Under the pieces are notes generated by a model. That model did not search any database. It saw only the letters and a list, made by a program, of their open reading frames with translations, and was not told where the DNA came from. Source: PALSA-660 sp036508875 (GTDB lineage: Bacteria > Actinomycetota > Coriobacteriia > Anaerosomatales > PALSA-660). From it: a stretch of 52,094 bases of DNA. Below are positions 1 to 8,605 of the stretch, one piece after another (the stretch's first letter is position 1; each line of letters begins with the position of its first letter). The position numbers were made by a program, and so were the translations under genes. Location of the stretch: positions 1 through 52,094 of the forward strand of contig DATCGP010000009.1 of assembly GCA_036508875.1 (NCBI GenBank), read 5' to 3'.

Positions 1-1212
1 CTGCCTGCCGTCCTTGTACGTGAGGATGTAGTACAGGTACTTCGTCTTCGCCGGAGTGAGCGCGGCCTTGATCGCGACGATGCCGGGGCTGCAGATCGGC
101 CCCGGCGGCAGTCCGCCGTTCATGTAGGTGTTGTAGGGGCTGCCGGTCTGCAGGTCCTGCAGCGTCAGCGTCGCCTTGCCGCCGAGAGCGTACTGCACGG
201 TCGAGTCGAGCTGCAGCCGCATGTTGATGGCAAGGCGGTTGTAGATGACCGACGCGACCTTCGGCCGGTCGCTCGCGACCGATGCCTCCCGCTCGATGAT
301 CGACGCGATCGTCAGCACGTCGTGCGGCGTGAGGTGCTTCGACTTCGCGTACGAGTAGTCGAGGGACGTCGTCTCCTCCCCATACTGAGCGAGCATCACG
401 TTGATCACGCCGGTGGCGGTCGTGCCCTCTTTGACCGTGTACGTCTTCGGGAACAGGTAGCCCTCGAGCGACGGCGTCTTGTTGTCGAAGAGGAACGCGT
501 AGTCGAACTGCTTCGCGCCGCTCGTGGCGAGCGAGATGAACTCCGCAGCCGGGATACCCACACTCTCCTCGACTCGCGCGGCTATCTTCTCGATCCCCCA
601 CCCTTCGGGGATGGTGAACGTCACGGTCGGGTCCTCGGGCGGGCCCTGCTGCAGGAGACGGATGACCGTTTCGTAGTCGGAACCGGTCGTCAGCACGTAG
701 GTGCCGGCCTGGATGTCGTTGGTGGCGCCGAGCACCTGCGCCTGGATGCGGAACATCGTGGCGTTCGTCACGATCCCGGCGTGGGAGAGCTGCGACGCGA
801 CCTCGTCGCCCGAGGCGCCCTTCTCGATCACGATCGTGGCCGACTGTCCGGCCGGGATCCCGACGGCGTCGGGAGCGTACAGGGTCGACCAAGCGAAGTA
901 GCCGATCAGCCCCACGATGACGACCAGCACGCCGAGCGCGATCGCGAGATGGCGGCCGCGCGCGTTCTTGGGCTTCGCGGTGCGCGGGGCCGATCCGGCG
1001 CGCTGCGGACGAGCGTCGGCACCCGCAGCGGTGCGGCGCCTGGCGGCAGAGGGAGTTGACCGGCGCCTCGAAGGGGCCGCAGCGCCATGGCGGCGCGAGG
1101 CGGTTCGACGTGCCGTGACCTCCCGCTCCGGCGTGTCGTCGATCTCGGGCGTCTCGACCGGTCCCGGTGACTCCGGGAGGTCGGACATGTTCAGCTCGTC
1201 TTCATCGGTCAA
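1..1212 (-). CDS. mltG: Endolytic murein transglycosylase MltG (3' end outside window)
   Basis: YceG/MltG-family membrane lytic transglycosylase, which cleaves nascent peptidoglycan strands outside the membrane. I translated it directly: about 85 Arg/Pro-rich cytoplasmic residues, one membrane helix (near residues 87-108, core LVVIVGLIGYFAW), then the YceG fold with the family's catalytic-Glu region SIIEREA followed by RPKVASVIYNRL. The reading frame is still open at base 1, so a short C-terminus is missing. I prefer a TTG start at 1212 because GGAGAG lies 9 nt upstream; ATG at 1188 is the alternative. It follows ruvX by only 6 nt, so the two are probably cotranscribed with alaS, as in the Bacillus alaS-yrrK-yrrL arrangement. 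Confidence 0.9.
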   Translation of the reverse strand, partial: MTDEDELNMSDLPESPGPVETPEIDDTPEREVTARRTASRRHGAAAPSRRRSTPSAARRRTAAGADARPQRAGSAPRTAKPKNARGRHLAIALGVLVVIVGLIGYFAWSTLYAPDAVGIPAGQSATIVIEKGASGDEVASQLSHAGIVTNATMFRIQAQVLGATNDIQAGTYVLTTGSDYETVIRLLQQGPPEDPTVTFTIPEGWGIEKIAARVEESVGIPAAEFISLATSGAKQFDYAFLFDNKTPSLEGYLFPKTYTVKEGTTATGVINVMLAQYGEETTSLDYSYAKSKHLTPHDVLTIASIIEREASVASDRPKVASVIYNRLAINMRLQLDSTVQYALGGKATLTLQDLQTGSPYNTYMNGGLPPGPICSPGIVAIKAALTPAKTKYLYYILTYKDGRQ

Positions 1213-1218
1213 GGCGGG

Positions 1219-1641
1219 TCACTCTCCGTGGCCGGGGTTCGCGTCCAGGTAGCTCTGCAGCAACACCGAAGCGGCGACCATGTCGACCGAGCCGCGCCGC
1301 GCTCGCGCGTCGGCGCCGGCAGCGGCCATCGCACGCTCGGCTTCGGCGCTCGTGAGCCGCTCGTCATGGTAAGCGACCGGTATGCCCAAAGGCTCGATCA
1401 GTCGCCGCACTGTTGCCCGAACGGTCGCAGCCTGCGGCCCCTCGTCGCCCGCGAGCGTCAGCGGCAGCCCGACGACCAACTCTCCGGGCTCGTAATCCTC
1501 CACGAGCCGGCGAAGCGGAGCCGTGTCCCGGGCGAGGTCGCGCGCGTCCAGCACGACGAGCGGCGTGGCGACGGTCCCGGTCGGGTCTGAGACGGCGACG
1601 CCGATCCTGCGCTCGCCGATGTCCAGCGCGAGGCGGCGCAT
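1219..1641 (-). CDS. ruvX: RuvX/YqgF family putative Holliday junction resolvase
   Basis: A 140-residue RNase H-fold protein of the YqgF/RuvX family, implicated in pre-16S rRNA processing and possibly Holliday junction resolution. The N-terminal strand MRRLALDIGERRIGVAVSD carries the first catalytic Asp. LVVGLPLTLAG, YHDERLTS (Glu/Asp motif) and the closing VDMVAASVLLQSYL are all standard for the family. Length is usual. The start ATG lies 8 nt after the alaS stop codon, so it is translationally close to alaS, and mltG follows directly. Nothing is missing from the active site as far as can be read. Confidence 0.9.
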   Translation of the reverse strand: MRRLALDIGERRIGVAVSDPTGTVATPLVVLDARDLARDTAPLRRLVEDYEPGELVVGLPLTLAGDEGPQAATVRATVRRLIEPLGIPVAYHDERLTSAEAERAMAAAGADARARRGSVDMVAASVLLQSYLDANPGHGE

Positions 1642-1649
1642 CTGCGCCG

Positions 1650-4271
1650 CTACCCCGCTACCAGCACGCGGGCGGCGTCCAGCGCGGCTTCGACGCCGGC
1701 CGCGTCCTCGCCGCCGCCCTGCGCCATCGCCGGCTTCCCGCCCCCGCGCCCGCTGACGTGTGGGGCCATCGCCTTGATGACGGCGCCCGCATCGAATCCT
1801 GCGGCGACCGCCTTCGCGGACCCGGCTGCCAGCAGGAGCACCTTCCCGCCCGTGACACCCGCGAGCACGACCGCGGGAATGGTCTTCCGTAGAGCGTCGG
1901 CCCACTCGCGCAGATCGTCCACGCTTGCGGCGTCCGGCACGAGTCCCACTGCGACGTCGTAGCCTGTCTTGGCCGTCACGGTCGCGAACGCATCCGCAGC
2001 GTCCCCGCTCTGCGCGCGCTTCTTCGCCTCGGCGAGCGCCTTCTCGAGCTCACGGACGCGCTTCAGGGTGGCGACGACGCGATCGGCCACCTCGTCGGGT
2101 CGGCTCTTGAGCGCCTGGGACGCGAAGACGAGCACCGACTCCTCGTCACGCAGGTAGTCGAACGCGTCGAAGCTGGTGATCGCCTCGATCCGGCGCAGGT
2201 TGGATCCGACCGAACCTTCGCTCGTGACCTTGAGCAGGCCGATCTCGGTCGTGCGCGTGACGTGGGTGCCGCCGCACAGCTCGTGGCTGAAGTTGCCCAC
2301 CTCGAGCACGCGGACGATCTCGCCATACTTCTCGCCGAACAGCGCGGTCACGCCCGACTCGCGCGCCGACTGCAGGGTCGTCTCGTACGCGCGGACCGGG
2401 TGGTCCTCCATGATCTTCACGTTGACGAGCTTCTCCACCTTGGCGAGCTGCTCAGCGCTGACTGCCTCGAAGTGCGTGAAGTCGAAGCGCAGACGCTCCG
2501 GCGAGACAAAGCTGCCCGACTGCTTCACGTGCTCGCCCAACACCAGGCGGAGCGCCCAGTGCAGCAGGTGCGTCGCTGTGTGGTTGCGGCGGATGCGCTC
2601 GCGGCGCAGGTGGTCGATCGCCGCGTGGACCTTCTCCCCCACCGACAGCGAACCGGACTCCAGGACGCCGCGGTGCGAGATGAGCCCCGCGAGCGGGATC
2701 TTGGCGTCCTCGACGCGGAAGGAACCATCGACCGCGTTCAGGACGCCGGTGTCTCCCACCTGGCCGCCCTGCTCACCGTAGAACGGCGTCGAGTCGAGGA
2801 CCACCTCGGCCGTCTGCCCCGCTTCGATGCGCTCGACCGCCTTGCCATCCACGAGTATCGCCAGGACCCTGGCGTCGCATTCGTCGAGCTCGTAGCCGAG
2901 GAAGTCGGTACGGCCGCTGGCGCGGGCGATCTCGTCGAAGCTCGAACCGATGTTCCAGGACTCGTCCTTGACCGCCGCGCGGGCGCGGGCGCGCTGCGTG
3001 GCCATGTCGGCCTCGAACGCGGTCATGTCCACGTGAAGGCCGGCCTCTGCCGCGATCTCGGAGGTCAGCTCGATGGGGAATCCGTACGTGTCGTGGAGCG
3101 TGAACGCGACGGACCCGTCGAGGGCGTTGTTGTGCGTGGACCCTTGGGTGCGGTCGATCTCGGCCTCGAGCAGGATCAGCCCCTGGCGCAGCGTCGCGCC
3201 GAAGCGCTGTTCCTCGGAAAGCACGATCCGCGTGATGAACGAGTGGTGCTCCACGATCTCGGGGTATGCCGGGCCCATGAGCTCGACCACCACGTCGATC
3301 AGCTTGCCGAGGAACGGGTCCTCCACGCCGAGCAGCCGCCCGTGGCGGACCGCCCTGCGCAGGATGCGCCTGAGCACGTAGCCGCGACCCTCGTTCGAGG
3401 GCAGGATGCCGTCCGCGATCATGAACGCGACGGCGCGCGCGTGATCGGCCAGGATACGCAGAGAGGTGTCGACCTTCTCGCCCTCGGCGCCGTACGTGTG
3501 GCCCGTCAACTCCGAGGCCTTCGCCATGATCGTGCGCAGGACGTCGGTCTCGTAGTTGCTCGTCACGCCCTGCAGGATCCCGGCGATGCGCTCGAGGCCC
3601 ATCCCGGTGTCGATGTTCTGCTTCGGCAGCGGGGTCATCGTGCCGTCCTCGGCGCGGTCGTACTGCATGAAGACAAGGTTCCAGTACTCGAGGTAGCGGT
3701 CGCAGTCGCAGCCTGGAGCGCAGTCGGGACGCCCGCAGCCCACCTCCGGGCCCTGGTCGTAGTAGAGCTCGGAACAGGGTCCGCACGGGCCGGTGGGGCC
3801 GGCCGCCCAGAAGTTGTCCTTCGCTCCCATGCGCACGATGCGGCCCTGCGGCACGCCCACGACGTCGCGCCAGATGCGCTCGGCCTCGTCGTCGTCCTCG
3901 AAGATCGAGAACCACAGCTTCGTGGGATCGAGACCCAGGACGTCGACAGAGTACTCGTAGGCCCACGTGCACGCCTCGGTCTTGAAGTAGTCGCCGAAGC
4001 TGAAGTTGCCGAGCATCTCGAAGAAGCTGTGGTGCCGGCCGGTGGTCCCAATGATGTCGATATCGGTCGTGCGCAGGCACTTCTGCACGGTGGTGGCGCG
4101 CGTGAAGCCCAGGTCGCGCACGCCGAGGAACACCGGCTTGAACTGCACCATGCCGGCGCTTGTCATGAGCAGCGAGGGATCGTCCGGCACGAGCGAGGAC
4201 GATGGCCAGCGGCGGCAGCCCTTGCTCTCGAAGAAGGACAGGAAACTCTCTCGGATCTCGGCGGAGTTCAC
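1650..4271 (-). CDS. alaS: Alanyl-tRNA synthetase
   Basis: Charges tRNA-Ala in the cytoplasm. 873 residues, the usual full length. The class II catalytic domain is N-terminal (FFESKGCRRWPSSSLVP, then TTDIDIIGTTGRHHSFFEMLG). The editing domain has the zinc/His motif HTATHLLHWALR near residue 565 and CGGTHV near 665. The C-terminal DHHA1/C-Ala region ends GRGGGKPAMAQGGG. The start is GTG with only a weak, distant purine stretch (GGAAGAG about 15 nt upstream), but the N-terminus MNSAEIRESF aligns with the family start. It has its own promoter (TAGAAT) and a large palindrome in the leader. ruvX and mltG follow in the same direction. Confidence 0.97.
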   Translation of the reverse strand: MNSAEIRESFLSFFESKGCRRWPSSSLVPDDPSLLMTSAGMVQFKPVFLGVRDLGFTRATTVQKCLRTTDIDIIGTTGRHHSFFEMLGNFSFGDYFKTEACTWAYEYSVDVLGLDPTKLWFSIFEDDDEAERIWRDVVGVPQGRIVRMGAKDNFWAAGPTGPCGPCSELYYDQGPEVGCGRPDCAPGCDCDRYLEYWNLVFMQYDRAEDGTMTPLPKQNIDTGMGLERIAGILQGVTSNYETDVLRTIMAKASELTGHTYGAEGEKVDTSLRILADHARAVAFMIADGILPSNEGRGYVLRRILRRAVRHGRLLGVEDPFLGKLIDVVVELMGPAYPEIVEHHSFITRIVLSEEQRFGATLRQGLILLEAEIDRTQGSTHNNALDGSVAFTLHDTYGFPIELTSEIAAEAGLHVDMTAFEADMATQRARARAAVKDESWNIGSSFDEIARASGRTDFLGYELDECDARVLAILVDGKAVERIEAGQTAEVVLDSTPFYGEQGGQVGDTGVLNAVDGSFRVEDAKIPLAGLISHRGVLESGSLSVGEKVHAAIDHLRRERIRRNHTATHLLHWALRLVLGEHVKQSGSFVSPERLRFDFTHFEAVSAEQLAKVEKLVNVKIMEDHPVRAYETTLQSARESGVTALFGEKYGEIVRVLEVGNFSHELCGGTHVTRTTEIGLLKVTSEGSVGSNLRRIEAITSFDAFDYLRDEESVLVFASQALKSRPDEVADRVVATLKRVRELEKALAEAKKRAQSGDAADAFATVTAKTGYDVAVGLVPDAASVDDLREWADALRKTIPAVVLAGVTGGKVLLLAAGSAKAVAAGFDAGAVIKAMAPHVSGRGGGKPAMAQGGGEDAAGVEAALDAARVLVAG

Positions 4272-4307
4272 GGTGTGCGCCTGCGTCTCTTCCGGTGGAT
4301 GTCGTGT

Positions 4308-4335
4308 GCGAGCGCGCGCCCGGGCGCGCGCTCGC
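4308..4335 (-). promoter_or_regulatory. 28-bp perfect palindrome in alaS leader
   Basis: An uninterrupted, perfectly self-complementary GC-only-core palindrome (GCGAGCGCGCGCCC and its mirror). It lies just downstream of the alaS -10 hexamer and about 36 bp before the GTG start. It could be a DNA operator or, in RNA, a hairpin at the very 5' end of the mRNA. No T-tract follows, so an intrinsic terminator for the upstream transporter gene is less likely. Confidence 0.6.
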
Positions 4336-4344
4336 GTCCTCAGG

Positions 4345-4350
4345 ATTCTA
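4345..4350 (-). promoter_or_regulatory. Putative -10 element of alaS
   Basis: TAGAAT on the minus strand in the gap between the AI-2E gene and alaS, in the context CGGTAGAATCC that recurs before tgt. It predicts a start near 4338, at the edge of the palindrome. There is no convincing -35. Confidence 0.5.
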
Positions 4351-4388
4351 CCGTGAGCGGAGCGTCACGGCGACACCCGCACGGAGGT

Positions 4389-5600
4389 TCAGTCCCCCTC
4401 GCGGCGACCTGTGCCCGGGTCATCGGACGCGGTCCCCGGTTCCGTGGGCTTCAGGCCGAGTTCGGCGACGTCCTCGGCGTACTCCTCGGCAGATGCACGG
4501 AAGATCACGCCGTCCTCGCTGCCGATCTGGCGGTCGGTCCGCTTCTCGTACCTGTACAGGAGCATCCCCTTCGCGACCGCGGCGACCGGGATCGAGAAGA
4601 CCATCCCCGGCACGCCGAACAGGCTCGTGCCGACCAGCAGCGCGGCGAGAACGAGAAGCGGATGCAGGTCGACGCTGTCGGACATGATCCGCGGCGCGAA
4701 CACGAAGCCGTTGATGTTCGACGCGGCCCATGCGACGAGAAACGCCCACAGCGCCATCCAGGGAGACACGATGAGGCCGGCGAGGCCGGCGATGATCCAG
4801 GCGACCGCGGAGCCGATGTACGGGACCGGGTTGAGAAGGGCGCCGAGGACGCCGAGCACCACCGCGTACGGCACGCCCAGGATCATGAAGCCGATCGTCA
4901 TGATCACTCCCACGATGACCGACTGGATCAGCGTGCCCGTGAGCCAGCCGCCCACGACCTTCGACGTCATACGGAGCGCATGAGCGAGCTCCTCACGCTG
5001 GTTGTCGCCGGCGATCGTAAAGACCTCGCGCTCCAGGCGCGGCAGGTCGACGAGCGCGTAGAAGCCGATCATGAGCGCGATCATGACGTTGAAGAAAGCG
5101 CTCATCATCCAACCACCGGCGTTGAGCGCGAACTGGGCCACTCCGGTGGACAGCGACCCCGCGGCCGTCAGCAGCTGGTCTTTGAGAGCGACCGCGGCGT
5201 TGCTGATCCACGCCGCTTCCGGGCTGGCCTGGTTGGTCGCGAAGTACTTGAGCCACCATGCGTAGACGCTCGTCACGTAGCCGCTCGCGGCCTGCACGAA
5301 CTGCACGATCTGCGAGTAGACGGGCGGGATGATGAGTACGAGCACAAGGGTGATTGCGACCAGCGTCGCGAGGTAGCAGACGATCACCGCGCCGGTCCGC
5401 CCGATCCTCCTGCCCAGGAACTCGACCGGGCCCTCGAGCAGGAGCACGATGAGCAGTCCAAGAGTGATGGGAAGCAGCGCGAACGACAGCATCGAGAGCA
5501 CCCAGACGGCCACGATCGTGAGGGCCGCGACGCCCAAGATCGTCCAGACGCGGATGCCCGCCAGCGTCCAGCGCTCCTTGACGCGATTGTTCGAGGCCAT
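4389..5600 (-). CDS. AI-2E family transporter (YrrI-like permease)
   Basis: A polytopic inner-membrane protein of about 403 residues, of the AI-2E/PerM (YhhT/YrrI) family. Members export small molecules or act as Na+/H+ antiporters; the substrate here cannot be told. Hydrophobic segments near the N-terminus (GVAALTIVAVWVLSMLSFALL, then LPITLGLLIVLLL), a periplasmic helical stretch, and later the family-typical region GVPYAVVLGVLGALLNPVPYIGS and GVPGMVFSIPVAA. The C-terminal tail is polar. The ATG at 5600 is 2 nt beyond the sigma-factor stop; a GTG at 5606 overlaps that stop. Its position next to alaS matches yrrI in Bacillus. Confidence 0.85.
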   Translation of the reverse strand: MASNNRVKERWTLAGIRVWTILGVAALTIVAVWVLSMLSFALLPITLGLLIVLLLEGPVEFLGRRIGRTGAVIVCYLATLVAITLVLVLIIPPVYSQIVQFVQAASGYVTSVYAWWLKYFATNQASPEAAWISNAAVALKDQLLTAAGSLSTGVAQFALNAGGWMMSAFFNVMIALMIGFYALVDLPRLEREVFTIAGDNQREELAHALRMTSKVVGGWLTGTLIQSVIVGVIMTIGFMILGVPYAVVLGVLGALLNPVPYIGSAVAWIIAGLAGLIVSPWMALWAFLVAWAASNINGFVFAPRIMSDSVDLHPLLVLAALLVGTSLFGVPGMVFSIPVAAVAKGMLLYRYEKRTDRQIGSEDGVIFRASAEEYAEDVAELGLKPTEPGTASDDPGTGRREGD

Positions 5601-5602
5601 CG

Positions 5603-6403
5603 TCACTCGCTCCCCTCGGGAACGATCCCTTCACGAAGTATCCGCAGCGTCCGCCGCAGCAGGCGCGAGACCTGCATCTGGGAGATACCCAACTTCTCGG
5701 CGATCTCGGTCTGAGTGAGCCCCTGGAAGAACCGCAGGTACAGCACCCGCTGCTCCTGCGGCCCGACTCCCTTGAGCGCGGCGGTGAGGACCGCCCGGTC
5801 GTCGACCACGCTCAGCAGCTGGTCGTCCTGACCGATGTACTCGAGTATCGAGAACGTCTCGGCTCCGTCGCTGGTGCGGTCGGTCTCCAGCGATACGAAG
5901 TTGTAAGCGTCGAACGTCTCGAACGCCTCGAGGACCTCATCGGGGCTCACCTCGAGGTACTCCGCTATCTCCGGCACGGTCGGCGACCGCTGCAGCCTGG
6001 ACGTCAGCGTGTCGACCGCCTGGTTCACCTTGAACGAGAGCTCCTGCAACCGCCGCGGGACCTTGACGGCCCAGCCCTTGTCGCGGAAGTGCCGCTTGAT
6101 CTCGCCGACGATCGTGGGCGTCGCATAGGTCGTGAACTCCACGGCCCGCTCGATGTCGAACCGGTCGACCGCCTTGATCAGCCCGATCGTCCCGACTTGG
6201 ACCAGGTCGTCGACCGGCTCCCCGCGGTTGCGGAAGCGGCTCGCCAGATACTTCACCAGGTTGAGGTACATCTCGACGAGTTCATCGCGGGCGGATTCGT
6301 CGCCGTCGACGCGGTACGCGACGAACAGCTCGTGCGTGAGCTGCTTGTCCCAGACAAGTCGCCGCGAAGGCCGCGTCGTCCTCCGATGGGGTGTGAACGC
6401 CAC
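5603..6403 (-). CDS. SigB/SigF-type RNA polymerase sigma factor
   Basis: A 266-residue sigma-70 family protein of the SigB/SigF/WhiG class. Region 2 reads LVKYLASRFRNRGEPVDDLVQVGTIG followed by AVEFTTYATPTIVGEIKRHF; region 3 is VKVPRRLQELSFKVNQAV; region 4 has the helix-turn-helix GLTQTEIAEKLGISQMQVSR. The GTG at 6403 starts 5 nt after the stop of the RsbW-like gene, so the pair is one transcription unit. By family knowledge such sigma factors are held inactive by the adjacent kinase/anti-sigma factor and released under stress. No RsbV-like anti-anti-sigma gene is next to it. Confidence 0.88.
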   Translation of the reverse strand: MAFTPHRRTTRPSRRLVWDKQLTHELFVAYRVDGDESARDELVEMYLNLVKYLASRFRNRGEPVDDLVQVGTIGLIKAVDRFDIERAVEFTTYATPTIVGEIKRHFRDKGWAVKVPRRLQELSFKVNQAVDTLTSRLQRSPTVPEIAEYLEVSPDEVLEAFETFDAYNFVSLETDRTSDGAETFSILEYIGQDDQLLSVVDDRAVLTAALKGVGPQEQRVLYLRFFQGLTQTEIAEKLGISQMQVSRLLRRTLRILREGIVPEGSE

Positions 6404-6408
6404 TGGCG

Positions 6409-6789
6409 TTACACCGTTCTCTTCACCAGGCGAAGCCGACACACGGCATCTTGCGTCGTCAGCTCGAACTCGTCGCAGATCGATTCGAGGATGAAGCGCG
6501 CGTACCGCTCGCCCCGGTCCGGCCCCTCGTCGGCGTCGCAGCCGGGAAGCAGCGGCGCGACCTCTACCTCGATCGAGCCGCGTCCTACCGTGAAGGTGAA
6601 AGTGAGTACGGCGTCTGCCACCCGTTCGGATGCGAAGACGAACGCCTCCTCGACGGCGAGCCGGACATCCTCGATGCCCTCGATGTCCATGCCGGCGTGT
6701 GACGCCAGCTCGGCGGCGGTCATGCGCACCGTGCGGGCGAACTCGCCCAGCGCGGGCACTATGAGGACCACCCTGTCTCCGTCGGCCAT
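6409..6789 (-). CDS. RsbW-like anti-sigma factor / serine kinase
   Basis: 126 residues of the GHKL ATPase fold used by RsbW/SpoIIAB anti-sigma factors. The N-box is recognisable as GIEDVRLAVEEAFVFA; the later nucleotide-lid region (CDADEGPDRGERYARFILESICDEF) is short and lacks an obvious GxGL motif, which is common in the RsbW group. SD GGAGG lies 8-9 nt before the ATG. It precedes the SigB-type gene by 5 nt, which is the main reason to assign it as that factor's partner. Binding and phosphorylation of an RsbV protein are inferred from the family. Confidence 0.78.
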   Translation of the reverse strand: MADGDRVVLIVPALGEFARTVRMTAAELASHAGMDIEGIEDVRLAVEEAFVFASERVADAVLTFTFTVGRGSIEVEVAPLLPGCDADEGPDRGERYARFILESICDEFELTTQDAVCRLRLVKRTV

Positions 6790-6859
6790 CGAAAACCTCC
6801 AGGTGTTGAGGATCGGTCGGGGTCGGCGACTGCAACGCGCCGGCCGCCGGTACTGGCGT

Positions 6860-7213
6860 CTATCCGCGGAAGAGCACGTTCAGGAACCTGCGCGCGCCGT
6901 CCGCGAGCCCGGACACGGCCGCCAACGGCGCTTCCACCATCCCTTGCGCCGCGCGAGTCGTGCTCGTGACGCGGTCGGAGACCTCCTCGATCTGGGAGAC
7001 GACCCCATTGACGCGCGCGATCTCCCAGTCTACCGACGTGAGCGTGGTCCCGGCCCGCTCGATCAGCGGCGGGAGGGTCTGGCCGAGTTCGTCCGACAGG
7101 CGTCGCACCGAGCGCGCCGTGGCGACGACCTCACGGACGCACCAGATCGCGAACAACGCGAGCGCGATGAGTGCGACGTAGAGGGCGACGAGCAGGACCG
7201 ATTGGACGTCCAT
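6860..7213 (-). CDS. DUF948 membrane-anchored protein
   Basis: 117 residues: an N-terminal membrane helix (VLLVALYVALIALALFAIWCV) followed by an amphipathic, probably coiled-coil stretch (TARSVRRLSDELGQTLPPLIERAGTTL..) and a C-terminal hydrophobic patch. This is the pattern of DUF948/YtxG-like proteins, some of which are general-stress proteins. A GGAGGG ribosome site precedes the ATG and its own extended -10 lies upstream. Being directly upstream of the RsbW/SigB pair fits a stress role, but no biochemical function is known to me. Confidence 0.7.
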   Translation of the reverse strand: MDVQSVLLVALYVALIALALFAIWCVREVVATARSVRRLSDELGQTLPPLIERAGTTLTSVDWEIARVNGVVSQIEEVSDRVTSTTRAAQGMVEAPLAAVSGLADGARRFLNVLFRG

Positions 7214-7248
7214 GGCAGATACCCTCCGCTTGTCGGACCGGTGTTCCG

Positions 7249-7257
7249 AGTCTAGCA
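7249..7257 (-). promoter_or_regulatory. Extended -10 (TGCTAGACT) for the DUF948 gene
   Basis: Minus-strand TGC-TAGACT just past the rarA stop; predicted start near 7242 and a leader of about 29 nt. One of a recurring family of TGCTAnnnT elements in this window. Confidence 0.5.
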
Positions 7258-7266
7258 GACGTCCGC

Positions 7267-8583
7267 TCAGCCATCCTGCTTCCTGCGGCGTTCGATCATG
7301 GACTTGCGGGCCGTGGAGCGCTCCGCCTCCCATCCTTTGGCGCCCGCCTTGAAGAAGGCACCTTCGGTCAAGCCGTCCGGCAGGTAGCGCTGGTCCACCC
7401 AGTCATCCGGAAAGTCGTGCGGATAGCGATACGGCCCATAGGAGTCCGCCCCGGGGCGATGCCTGTCGCGAAGATGGTCCGGCACCGCACGCGCCGGGCC
7501 CTTGCGGACATCCTCAAGGGCCGCATCGATCGCCATGTAGGATGCGTTGCTCTTCGGCGCGAGCGCCATGTAGACCGCGGCCTGAGCCAGGTTGATCCGG
7601 CATTCGGGCCAGCCGATCGACTCCGCAGCCTTGAACGCCGCGGCCGCCACCTGTATCGCCTGGGGATCGGCGTTGCCGACGTCCTCGCTTGCGAAGATGA
7701 GCATGCGCCGGGCGATGAACTTCGGGTCCTCTCCCCCGTGGACCATGCGGGCCAGATAGTAGACGGCCGCGTCGGCGTCGCTCCCGCGCATCGACTTGAT
7801 GAAGGCCGAGATCACGTCATAGTGGGTGTCGCCGCGCTTGTCGTAGGTGAGCTGACGCGCTCCTCCCAGGCGCTCGAGGACCGCAAGGTCGATCTCGCCT
7901 CCAGGTCCCGCTTCGGCGGCCGCCTGCTCCAGCGTGTTGAGAGCGGCGCGGGCGTCGCCCCCTGCGCGAAGCGCGATCGCCTCCTCGGCCTCCGGTGTCA
8001 GCGTGCACTTCCCTGCGAGCCCGCGCTCCTCGTCGGCCAGAGCGCGGCGCACGAGGACCCGCACGTCGTCGTCGGCCAGCGGGTACATCTCCACGACCCG
8101 GGACCGCGAGATCAGCGGTGCGTTCACCTCAAAGAAGGGGTTCTCCGTGGTGGCGCCGATAAGTACCACGAGCCGGTCCTCCACCGCGTGGAGCAGGGCG
8201 TCCTGCTGCGACTTGGAGAAGCGGTGGATCTCGTCGATGAACAGGATCGTGCGCCTGCCTTGGAACGAAAGGCGGTCCCGGGCCTCCTCGATCGACTTGC
8301 GGATGTCGGCCACGCCGGAGCTCACCGCGGAGACCTCGGTGAAGGTGGCGCTCGTGGTGTTGGCGATCACGCGGGCCAGGCTCGTCTTGCCGCAGCCTGC
8401 CGGCCCGTACAGGATCAGCGAACTGAGCTCGTCGCGCTCGATAGCGGCCCTCAGCGCGGTGCCGGGGCCGACCGCCTGCTCCTGACCGACGAACTCGTCC
8501 AGTGAACGCGGACGCATCCTCGCCGCGAGTGGTGCTTCGCGAGCGAGGATGCCGTCTGTCGAATCTGAGAAGAGGTCGGTCAC
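7267..8583 (-). CDS. rarA: Replication-associated recombination ATPase RarA (MgsA)
   Basis: A 438-residue AAA+ clamp-loader-like ATPase that acts at stalled replication forks. Walker A is LYGPAGCGKTSLA, Walker B is ILFIDEIHRFSKSQQDALL, and sensor 1 is LIGATTENPFFEVN. The C-terminal tetramerisation domain contains the strongly conserved HYDVISAFIKSMRGSD, RMLIFASEDVGNADP and SNASYMAID. The start is GTG at 8583. It lies between the lipoprotein gene and the DUF948 gene on the same strand. The aspS-6S-rarA order is conserved in Firmicutes. Confidence 0.96.
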   Translation of the reverse strand: MTDLFSDSTDGILAREAPLAARMRPRSLDEFVGQEQAVGPGTALRAAIERDELSSLILYGPAGCGKTSLARVIANTTSATFTEVSAVSSGVADIRKSIEEARDRLSFQGRRTILFIDEIHRFSKSQQDALLHAVEDRLVVLIGATTENPFFEVNAPLISRSRVVEMYPLADDDVRVLVRRALADEERGLAGKCTLTPEAEEAIALRAGGDARAALNTLEQAAAEAGPGGEIDLAVLERLGGARQLTYDKRGDTHYDVISAFIKSMRGSDADAAVYYLARMVHGGEDPKFIARRMLIFASEDVGNADPQAIQVAAAAFKAAESIGWPECRINLAQAAVYMALAPKSNASYMAIDAALEDVRKGPARAVPDHLRDRHRPGADSYGPYRYPHDFPDDWVDQRYLPDGLTEGAFFKAGAKGWEAERSTARKSMIERRRKQDG

Positions 8584-8605
8584 GGGTGTGTTCGTGACTC
8601 CCGCG

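Noticed and set aside
4272..4388. T-box riboswitch before alaS
   Set aside because: The gap is too short, and no T-box consensus (AGGGTGGnACCGCG type) or specifier stem is present.
2262..5714. A very long open frame on the plus strand opposite alaS and the AI-2E gene
   Set aside because: It is an antisense shadow of high-GC codons: composition is Arg/His/Asp/Leu-rich with no domain, and the opposite strand encodes two clear families.
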